From assembly GCA_030267965.1 (NCBI GenBank), contig BRYA01000193.1:16465-26664 (forward strand): a DNA stretch of 10,200 nt. The letters run 5' to 3'. The notes below the pieces were generated by a model, which saw nothing but the letters and a program-made list of their open reading frames with translations, had not been told where the DNA came from and searched no databases. The position numbers were made by a program, and so were the translations under genes. The first letter of the stretch is position 1. The number at the start of each line of letters is the position of its first letter. Shown here piece after piece: positions 1-8,200 of this stretch. The stretch is from Triparma columacea (Eukaryota; Sar; Bolidophyceae; Parmales; Triparmaceae).

Positions 1-47
1 CCAACCCCCCCCCCCCCCCCCCCCCCCTTCCCCCTCACAACCCCCAG
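1..47 (+). other. 3' end of a spliceosomal intron (partial)
   Basis: The window opens inside an intron. There is a run of 23 C at 5-27, a pyrimidine-rich tail and an AG at 46-47, followed by an open frame that stays open to the stop at 321. A second possible acceptor AG lies at 53-54 (gcag); both keep the downstream frame usable, with intron phase 0 for the first and phase 1 for the second. No branch-point CTAAY is visible in the part present. Confidence 0.6.
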
Positions 48-323
48 CTCGCAGACTCCATTGATATCTACACCAAGGGTGATGCAACCTACATTTCCTC
101 CTCCCTCTCCTCCATAAAGGACAACAAGGTGATCCCCGCCGGTCCCGCCGTCGCGTCCTACATTGACTCAACCGTGATCTCAGGCGTGACGTTACCTGAA
201 CTGCTTACGACGGCGTTAAGCGAACTTTGTAAAGCTAAACCTGCGGGACTGGACGCGGTTAAATGGCTGGGGGAATGGCTTTTGGAGAATAACCCGAACC
301 AACCACATGTTGAGGAACCGTGA
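48..323 (+). CDS. Dpy-30-motif protein, last exon (5' partial)
   Basis: This is the last exon of a gene whose earlier exons lie left of the window: 91 codons, then TGA at 321-323. The C-terminal half matches the Dpy-30 motif, a two-helix dimerisation fold related to the PKA RIIa docking domain. The visible pattern is SYIDSTVI, then LPELLTTALSELCKAKP, then a second helix ending WLLENNPN. The closing L-L-x-N-N-P-N is the hallmark of the family. Dpy-30 motifs sit at the C-terminus of flagellar/ciliary enzymes such as adenylate kinase 7 and NDK5-like proteins, and in COMPASS DPY30 itself. The window does not show which of these this is, because any catalytic domain would be upstream. The preceding 25 or so residues (TKGDATYISSSLSSIKD) are not diagnostic. 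An axonemal role is family-based inference only. Confidence 0.7.
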   Translation, partial: LADSIDIYTKGDATYISSSLSSIKDNKVIPAGPAVASYIDSTVISGVTLPELLTTALSELCKAKPAGLDAVKWLGEWLLENNPNQPHVEEP

Positions 324-672
324 GGTCTTTGAAGATGGGGGGAGGGGGGGGAGGGGAGGTATTGAGGTGTTTGGAATCTTTAAAACAATGACGACTTCTT
401 TAGACAGTAAATTTCGGAGTTATGATTCACGGTACAGAAACCAGGCTTTATACCCTAGCATTACGACTTAGACGTGCGGCTCAAGTAAAGTATTGACACG
501 CCATAGCGACTGGGTGAGAGTCTGAATTCTATGAAAATTATGCCGAATCAATAACTCCGCGAAATAACCCTTTATCTTTGGATTTGCCAAATCTTGGTTT
601 TCATCTAAACGACATCATCAGATATATACAACAACGGCTTTGACTGCATCGCCGCGGCTTTAAATTTCGTCT
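324..672. other. Intergenic region, no gene seen
   Basis: There is a G-rich stretch just after the stop (336-358), then mixed-composition sequence with no long open frame on either strand and no recognisable RNA gene. No AATAAA follows the upstream stop. The only notable element is a TATA-like site near 621-630. Confidence 0.6.
621..630 (+). promoter_or_regulatory. Possible TATA-like element
   Basis: The sequence gatatataca lies in an AT-richer patch about 45 bp upstream of ATG 673. Spacing and sequence would suit a core promoter for a transcript starting near 655, but the ORF it would serve is itself doubtful. It is also over 1.3 kb from ATG 1940. Confidence 0.2.
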
Positions 673-1209
673 ATGGAAAGAAGAGGTGCGTCCAAGTTAT
701 ATTTGGCGAAAGAAATTGGACAATCCTTCGAAACAACTATCGATCTTCCCTTTCCCAATCTAACCCCTCCTCTCCACGCAGACCCAAATCGGTGCAGACC
801 GAAGCTCAGCTTAACCAAAACCATGATGGCTGATACCCGCAATCCTTCCTACGAGTCCACTTCCAAGTGGATTGGCAAGGGGCTACATGTAGCGGGGTCA
901 TCAACAGCCTCCCACCAACAGCAAAGGGTTTGCGTCGGAAAGTTGAAGGGGGAAGAGTTGGACATGTGCCTGAGCGACCGACGTGACAAGGGGATCAAGG
1001 AAGGGGAACGTCGGGTAGCCACCGAAGGTGAGGGTGGTGAGGGAAAACAAGGCAAGATGAAAAGGGGAGGGGGATTGGGGTTTGGCAAGTGCTTTTCTAA
1101 CCGCAATCCGTTCTTCGCATTGCCCCCCCCCCCCTCCTCTATGCACAGTCGCACCCCATTACTCATTTGCGACGAGTGCCCACTTCAATTTGTTTCCACT
1201 ACGCGTTGA
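673..1209 (+). CDS. Weak hypothetical ORF (178 codons)
   Basis: An ATG-to-stop frame encodes a Gly/Lys/Arg-rich polypeptide of no recognised family, with no signal peptide or membrane segment. A better-placed ATG pair occurs at 823-828 (context accATGATG). In favour of a gene are the TATA-like site upstream and its length. Against it are low complexity in the second half (gaagg/ggaag runs at about 1000-1080), frames of similar length on the opposite strand (849-1166, 901-1146), and no homology signal I can name. It could be an exon of a spliced transcript, since ctaac at 1108-1112 followed by a C-run and cacag would fit an intron. It could equally be chance. Confidence 0.15.
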   Translation: MERRGASKLYLAKEIGQSFETTIDLPFPNLTPPLHADPNRCRPKLSLTKTMMADTRNPSYESTSKWIGKGLHVAGSSTASHQQQRVCVGKLKGEELDMCLSDRRDKGIKEGERRVATEGEGGEGKQGKMKRGGGLGFGKCFSNRNPFFALPPPPSSMHSRTPLLICDECPLQFVSTTR

Positions 1210-1730
1210 CTTAGTTGACAAGGCTGACAACGCAAACCTTGCTCAGGGCCATTGCGTCGGAGCGGGGGGACAAGGACCGGTTATCAGCCGGAGCGGACTA
1301 CTCGATAAGGGGAAGAAAGGAGGGGTTGGATTGGCAAGAGGGAACAGGCACGACAAATTGCTCTCCGCAATCCAGCAGCACGATCTAAACTTGAGCCTAG
1401 AGAAGGTGCGGATGCAGGACAAAACCCCCTCTACCAGTTGCATTCTCTCCTCCCAGAAGAACCATAAACGTCGCCCGTCAACCTCGGTTACCACTTACAC
1501 CGAGGTAGTGGCATTTACTACACCTCAGGGACCATCTTTCGGATTGACGGTTGAGTGTGAACCAAGTTGTGACGATTTTTGGATCTACCCCAAAAGGTTC
1601 GCGCCCTCTTGTAGCAGGATTTGCAGAAAAGTCCAGAAATCCCAGAAATCGGCACGCGAATCAGCAAAGGTTCGTTCAGACAGCAAACTCAGAGATTCGA
1701 GTTGGCAGAACTTCTATCTACCTTTGGCAG

Positions 1731-1766
1731 AGGAGGAGGAGGAGGAGGAGGAGGAGGTGGAGGAGA
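1731..1766. repeat. GGA/AGG trinucleotide microsatellite
   Basis: About eleven AGG units with one GTG interruption near 1758. It would encode poly-Glu or poly-Gly/Arg depending on frame. Confidence 0.9.
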
Positions 1767-1785
1767 GTCTGGGAAGCCTCGTCGT

Positions 1786-1831
1786 GAAGAAGAAGACAAA
1801 GAAGAAGAAGAAGAAGAAGAAGAAGAAGAAG
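1786..1831. repeat. AAG trinucleotide microsatellite
   Basis: Fourteen or so AAG-type units with one interruption (agacaaag near 1794-1802). Together with the AGG tract 20 bp upstream it makes a purine-only strand of roughly 100 bp, about 110-210 bp upstream of the chosen start codon at 1940. Confidence 0.9.
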
Positions 1832-1939
1832 AGAAAGCTAGATGGGGCCGCCGCTAGCAACTTCTTCATTACTACTAGCAACAACAACTTCTCCGAAGGA
1901 CCTCTCAAGGCAGTGGGGGGGGAGAGGGAGAGCACGAAC

Positions 1940-2262
1940 ATGTCGCGTTGCGAGACGCGTACAGAGAAAGGTAAGAATGGGGGAGGAATGTAGAATTGTG
2001 CGTCGCTGCTCTATCCGTTACACGCTCTCCTTACCAACCGCGCCAATACTAACCCTCCAATTATTTTTTTTGCAATTCACACTCGTCGCAGATCGTACCA
2101 ACATCTACCTTATCCTCACACTCTCCATCTTCCTCCTTACCGCGTTCGGAGGGTTGGGGGGGTGCCCCTGGGGCGATGGTGGTGCAGAGAGTACATTGCT
2201 GTCTGCACACGTAGCTTCTCTTAGGGATGACGGTGCTTGCGCAAAGGTCGTCAACACAGCAG
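1940..2262 (+). other. Exons 1-2: secretory signal / signal anchor
   Basis: Exon 1 (31 nt) encodes MSRCETRTEK. Intron 1 (1971-2091) has GTAAGA, a CTAAC branch site at 2049-2053 and a T-run before cgcag. Exon 2 starts D-R-T-N and then has a hydrophobic run, IYLILTLSIFLLTAFGGLGG. Charged n-region, about 17-residue core and small residues before C35 fit a cleavable signal peptide, with cleavage plausibly just before C35. An uncleaved anchor is possible. The split of n-region and core across a tiny first exon is common in secreted eukaryotic proteins. Confidence 0.65.
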
Positions 2263-5200
2263 GTGAGGGGAGAAGGGGGGGGGGGTTGGGGAGAGGGGAG
2301 TGGGGGGAAGTGGGGAGGGGAGGAAGAAGTGGATAACGAGGGTGCATTCACGCGTTCTAATCATCCTCACGCTACCCTTCGCCATCCTCTCACGCAGCCC
2401 TTCAAACTGGGGCAAACAGCTTCACCGTCGTTGACGCTCAACCTTGCCTTGAGCAGGACAAGGATGCTGAAACCGATGCTCGCGTCGGCCCCCGTCTCCC
2501 TGAGCATGATAAGGCCAAGAGCTACTACGGCGTGTGCGTCGGGTACACAATTGGAAAGCAGGGCTTCGTCCACGAGGATGTTGCTTTCAACCACGGTCAC
2601 GCAGAGGAGGGGACTGACGTCCTGGACTACTCCGAAGTTGGGAACGGCGTGCTGAGCACTCCTGGATTCATGCCGACTACAACAAACTCTGAAAGTAAGA
2701 ACTATAAGACCACCAACACAACCGTCGATTACGCCCAAGGAGACAACGGGAGCGTTATGACCTGCAATTACCACAAATCCTGTGAGGACGGAATTGGGAG
2801 TGAATCAGGGAGGGACTTAGGAGACCCACCGATTGCATCAGGTAAGGGCTTGGTAGGAAGTCGATATGGGGATGCAAACTAGATTCTAACACCCCTTCGC
2901 AGTCATTCCGCATCCTAATTTCCTCTTCGCGACAGACACTTCCTCCGAGGTCCACTCCCACCTTCCCGTCCAGCGCCACTGGCTTGATGACCATGTTGAC
3001 ACCTTGGTCTCTGACTACCTCGGGAGCAGAGAAACGGAGGACTGTGCCAACCTGGGAGATCGTGTCGACATCCACCAACCGCGCGCACCCGAGATCTCAG
3101 ATAACGCCACTTCCTTCCAGAGGCACCTTGAGGACAATTTCAGTCCGACCCCTTCGTGGTTAGATGAAATCATCGCCACCCAACGCCTCGTGCTCAAGGC
3201 GCTCGTGCTCGACACGCTCGTCACGACCGTGAGTGCTGTTACAGTTGAAGCACAAGCAACCGCCAAGCAACTACCAGATATGGACTACAACGGCATTGAG
3301 ATATTCCTAGTTGCCGTTGATGACAAAGCCTGCGCATCAGAGGCCTTCAAGACCGTCCCTGCTACTATCGATGAGGGAACGAGCGCGTCTTGTTCTGAGA
3401 CCTGGGAAGGTAAGAGTGGGATGGTGGAGGGAGTAAAGTACTTATTTTTATTTATTATTGACACCGCGCTGCAAACTGTACTCTAACACATAATCGCAAT
3501 TGCCAACTCGGTCTACGCAGCTCTCGAAGGCAAGGGAGACACTTTGCTTATCTTCCCTTCCCCGAGCATGAAGTGCTGGCTCCTTTGCGACGACGACAAC
3601 ATCAAAGCTACTGATGAGGGGCTGAATCTCGGGCTTCTAGGAGGTGAGGAGAGGTTAGGGTGGGGGTAAGGGGGGAGAGGGAAGAGTTGCCTTTGTAAAC
3701 CGTCCACATCTACGGCTGCATTCATTTCCTCACCCGGCTCCTTCCCCCCCTCCCCCCCCCACCAAGTTTCCGTCTGCGAGGCGTACCAGATTGCTTCGAT
3801 GCCCATCGCGACCGGGATCGTCATCGATGAACCTATTGCGCAACCTGCTTCGACTACCATCCCGACAAGCCTCGTCATCAATGATCCTACTACGCATCCT
3901 GCACCCGGACCCCCTGCAGGAGAAGGTAAGTAAGAGAGGGTGGTAGAGGAAAACCAGGGGAGGTTGGGCAAAGTGCTACACACTTAGATTCTAACGTCCC
4001 AGTCGTAGTCGCCTCGGTCCCGACCAACCCAGACTTTGCTCCTCATGGAGTTAAGGGCGCCCCTTTGCAGGAGGACGTCATTCCTTCGGATCTTCCAAGC
4101 ATGATGTGCTGGTTCCAGGGTGATAACGTCAAGGCTTCCTCTTTGGACGCGAGTAGGGTCGTTAAGAAGCTTGTGGCTGCCATGACTAAAACACTCCCAA
4201 CGGTTCAAGGTAAGAGGAGGGGGGAGCTACGGTAACGGAGGGGAGAATCGAGCTGTTATGCAGCAACTGTAGCTAATGCAAGGTCTCGCTTCTCCCCGCA
4301 ATCACAGCCTCTTTGCCCTCCACCACCTCTTTGCAGAATCCCTGCACCCTCGTCGTCAATGATCCTTCTGCGCAACCTGCACGCGGACCCCCTGCGGGAG
4401 AAGGTAAAAGAGAGGGAAGGTTGGCCGAAGTGCTACAAACTTAGATTCTAATGCCGTCGTCGTCTCGCTCCTGACCAACACAGGCAACGCAGCTCTCGGA
4501 GTAAGGGGTGTCAATTTGAAGGTGGCTGCCCTTCACCCCAGCACGGACCAGGGCGACGACGGCAACATGGAAGCTGCCGGCGGCCAGGGGCCCGACCTTG
4601 TGCTGCTGACAATCCAGGGTGTTCCGACGACCAGCGGGACTAGCGCGCCGCAAGCCCAAACTCCCCCCCCCATCTCCGTCGTCAACATTCTTGGGAATGT
4701 GACGAAAGGTGAGTAAGGGAGAAAGCAGCGGTTAGGTATTGCGACGCTGATTTAGTAGACTAACCGATCTATCCAGTCGTCACATCACCACTCTCCCCAA
4801 GCGCAGATGTTTCAGACCTCGTTTCTCCTCAGATTGTTGTCTCCATCATTCACAACACCGACCTCTGTAGCAAGCAACGCTACTATCTGGACGGTAACGC
4901 CGACATCTCCTTTTTCAACACGACTCCGTTTGCCGACCAACTGACGACAACCGCTATGATTAGATTGGAGTGCACGACAAGTCAAGGTGAGGAGCTGGGG
5001 CGCTATGGGGAGAAGGGTCACCATGATGCACCGACTGTTGCTAACGCGCGCCCGCCTCGCTTTCCCTCCGCAAATTGCAGCCTCCCAGAGCCCATCTCCT
5101 CCGCAGAATTCTACGTTCACAACCGGTGAAGGTGGGGCGCCGATTGTTGTCTCATTCGACGCTGGCCCGGACAGCAATTTCTACTTCATTTTGCGCGGCG

Positions 5201-8200
5201 CGGAGAACGCTTTTATACTTGGCAAGAAGATGATCTCCGATGTCGATTCAAGGCATGCGATTGATTCTAGCAAGGGTTTGGGGAATTCGGGGGTGAAGTC
5301 GATTTGCCTCTGTCTCACTCTGGACACCCTTCTCGCTGTGATTTTGTTCGTGATTGCGGTGAACTTCTTTAAGGCGAAGGGAGGGTTGAAAGGGAAGAGC
5401 AAAAGAAGGCACGGCAAGGTGCAGGGTAGCTGGAGAAGAAGAGGAGAAAAGAGGAGCAGAATGAGACACCCAAAAGTGGGCGCTCCTTTCAAAGGGATAG
5501 CAAACATTAGGGGATTCAACCTAGCTTTCTTCCTTTTCTTGCTCATAGCAGGAGTGAGCGGGGTGTATGTGGTTGATATGAACGGGCTGTTCAACACGGT
5601 CAGTAATGAAAATAATTGGGCTGACAACACTGGCAACTCCATCATGGCAAATGGTGACACTACGACTCTAGCTGTTGGGCCGTATAAATGCTCAGAGGGG
5701 ACTTGTGCAGATAGTTCTATCATGCTGTGGACAGATGACTTGTATGGAGAGGTCAAGTGTGTGGAGGACAACGCAAGCTGTGTGTTGGATGGAGAAAATG
5801 CAAGAAGAGGGATGGCTGTGGGTGGAACTGGGAGTGGTACATTTATTCTCCGAGCTCTCACCTTCGACAAGGGGTATACTGGTGGTGGTGGAGGGATTTG
5901 GATTGAAGGTGGTGCCATTGTGGACTTGGAGCTCTGCGTCTTCTCCAACAATAGAGCTACAGCTAGTTATGCTGGAGGTGGAGCAATTGATGTTCAGAGT
6001 AGTGGAACTAGTGTCAATGCCTATGGAACAAGCTTCTATGGAAACACAGCAGACTCAGGAAATGGTAATGATATTTACACAGACACTGTCTTTGGTTCAC
6101 CAACCATCACCATCCACAATACATGTCCTTCTCCCTACTCCTCCAACATTCCAGCCCAAGGTAAGACGAGAATGAGGATTGTGTAGTCTGTAGAACCATT
6201 CCTAACCCCATAATTCACTTTACCTTACCGCTGCACAAATTCCTATTCCTACCTCTCTCCTTTCCCCAGGGTCCGCTTTGGACACTTACAGTGTTGATGG
6301 TGCCCCATTCTATTCCTATACCTGTGTCTTCTACAGCTGCGACGCTGGCCTCTCCAACCCAACCTCTGGCACATCAATCTCTGACTGCGAAGTGTGTGTT
6401 GCAGGAAAGTTCTCATCTGCTGGTTCTGGCACTTGTTCTGATTGCCTAAAAGGTAAGTACCCCATTTCTCTCCAATCCTTTCCTTTCAACAAAATCTAAC
6501 TCACTCCCAACAGGCACCTACAGCAGTTCTCAATCAGAGACTTGCACAAACTGCCCTGAAGGGAAGTACGCTGAGGCTGACTCCTCCGCCACTTGCACTG
6601 GCTGCTCTGTGGGCAAGTACCTACCACCTGAAGGTTCCTTCTCCCAGTATGACTGCATCAATTGTGAAGCAGGAAAGTACCAGGCATTCGCTGGTCAGGG
6701 TCAGTGTGAAGAGTGCTCAAGTGGAACTTACTCTGCCGAAATGGCAAGAGTTTGTACTGCTTGCCCTCCGGGGACATATTCATCTACAGATTCATCTACA
6801 GGGTGCTCAGAGTGCACAGAAGGAAAATACACATCAACTCCAGGCAGCACAACATGCTTTTATTGCCCATGGGAAGAGTACAATGTCGGCGTAGCCAACG
6901 TTGGATGTACATCTTGCTCGGCTGGAAAGGTTCTTGTCTTTGACGTCTTTGATACTGACAAGTGCAAGGCATGCCCTGCTGGGGAGTTCAGTGTGGCCGG
7001 AGACATCATCTGCAGGACCTGTGAAGTTGGATTCGTCAGCAACAATCCAGAAGGTGCCAGCTTTTGCGAGCCATGCGATGCAGGCAAGTACGCTAGTGCT
7101 GATGCTGCAACGTGTGCAGGCTGCGAAGCTGGGTTTTGGAGCGGTCTTGCCTCCAACAGTTGCACCGAGTGTACTGACGGCTCTGTTTCTGCTCAAAATG
7201 CAACAGTTTGCTCCACGTGCTCTGCTGGCTTTTTTGCTTCAGCAAACAAGACAAAATGTGAGCCTTGCCCGGTAGGGTTCTGGAGTGGACAGGGAGCAAC
7301 CTCTTGCGCTGCTTGCGAAGTTGGTAAATTCAACACTGCCTTAAATTCAACTGGCTGCAGCTGGTGTACGGATGACGCTGTTAGGGGCTCAACAACAGAC
7401 TTGGTAGCCTCCAATTCTTCATCACAATGTCGCTGCAAGGCTGGATTCTTTGAGAGTTCTCAATCCTGCGAAGCTGTGGGAGAAGGGATGGACTCTGAAA
7501 CAAAGGGGATGACTACATCACTACTTAAAATTGAAAAAGGCTACTGGCGGACAGGTGCTGATTCACTCAACATTCTTGCATGCCAGAATAAGGAGCACTG
7601 TTTAGGGGGGACAGATCCCAACAACTACTGCGCTGAAGGCTATGGCGGACCCCTCTGCTCTGTCTGTATGGATGGCTACAGTGCCGTTGGTGCTGGAGAA
7701 GGCCTGTCATGTAGTAAATGCGAAGGTTCTGCAACAGCTACTGTTGTTGTAGGGATCACAGTCCTTTTGTTGCTGTTTTCCCTGATAGTCCGGTTTATAC
7801 TCAAGAAGGACAAGACTGAATCATGGCTGAGTAGGGCAAGTAAGAAGCTTGAGAACAAATTGGGAAGAGCTGAGCCAGTGATCAAGATTGTCTTTGCCTA
7901 CTTCCAAGTTGTTGGTAGTCTTGATTTAATCTTTGGAATCAAGTTCCCTCCAGTCTATTCAACAGTTATCTCCTTCCTCTCCGGAGTGTTCTCTCTGGAC
8001 TTCATCTCCTTCATGCCAATCGGCTGCGTCTTCTCCTCCACGCACTACACTCTAGTTCTGTCATACACTTTAGTGCCTCTATCTCTCAGCATCTTCTTGG
8101 TGTGCTGGTACAACAAGTTGAAGAAGGAAATAGACGAGAAGTCAATCTCCCTGAGAAACAAACTCTTTGAACTCTTCCTGGCGCTCACATTCCTTCTCTT

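Larger units (their letters stand above)
1210..1939. other. Upstream / 5' leader region of the large gene, no supported gene
   Basis: The + strand frame that contains ATG 1940 is open all the way back to 1082. The translation is low complexity, with poly-Glu then poly-Lys from the GGA and AAG microsatellites, and the other two forward frames are also open across the microsatellites. I therefore read this as untranslated leader or promoter DNA. Possible in-frame upstream ATGs (for example 1412) would bury the secretory signal, which argues against using them. Confidence 0.45.
3521..4708 (+). repeat. Tandemly duplicated two-exon units (exons 5-6, 7-8, 9)
   Basis: The end of exon 6, intron 6 and the start of exon 7 (from 3871) reappear as the end of exon 8, intron 8 and the start of exon 9 (from 4349), offset 478 bp. 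Shared pieces are ctcgtc(a/g)tcaatgatcct, ggaccccctgc(a/g)ggagaagg at the donor, and agtgctaca-(c/a)acttagattctaa inside the intron. Exons 5 and 7 share an agcatgaagtgctgg / agcatgatgtgctgg core (Cys-Trp, then D/G-D-N-[IV]-K-A), offset 533 bp. All units are phase 1-1, so adding or losing a unit keeps the frame. The encoded segments alternate a Cys-Trp module with a Pro/Thr-rich linker. Confidence 0.8.

Noticed and set aside
673..1939. Transposon or retroelement remnant between the two genes
   Set aside because: No terminal repeats, target-site duplication, or integrase, transposase or reverse-transcriptase motif can be seen in any frame.
1082..1993. 303-codon ORF as a gene or as an N-terminal extension of the large protein
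   Set aside because: It is low complexity, shares open frames in other phases, and its main features are microsatellites. Its natural stop lies inside intron 1, and using its upstream ATGs would bury the signal sequence.
3767..3830. Acceptor ccag (AG at 3788-3789) for intron 5 instead of AAG at 3764-3766
   Set aside because: The phase-1 frame from that acceptor reaches TGA within about 15 codons, while AAG keeps the frame open through the duplicated exon.
5181..5951. 256-codon opposite-strand ORF
   Set aside because: It is antisense to exon 11, whose + strand frame has a membrane span, signal anchor and beta-helix motifs. The antisense product has no recognisable domain.
5836..6160. Bacterial horizontal transfer, suggested by chlamydial-PMP-like motifs
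   Set aside because: These beta-helix repeats are common in eukaryotic algae, and the exon is embedded between spliceosomal introns.
6834..7438. Several opposite-strand and alternative-frame ORFs rich in Cys, Gln and His
   Set aside because: They are shadows of the regular GCC2_GCC3 repeats on the + strand.
6311..7470. Ephrin receptor tyrosine kinase
   Set aside because: Only the Cys-rich repeat resembles ephrin receptors. There is no kinase domain, and the C-terminus is multi-pass.
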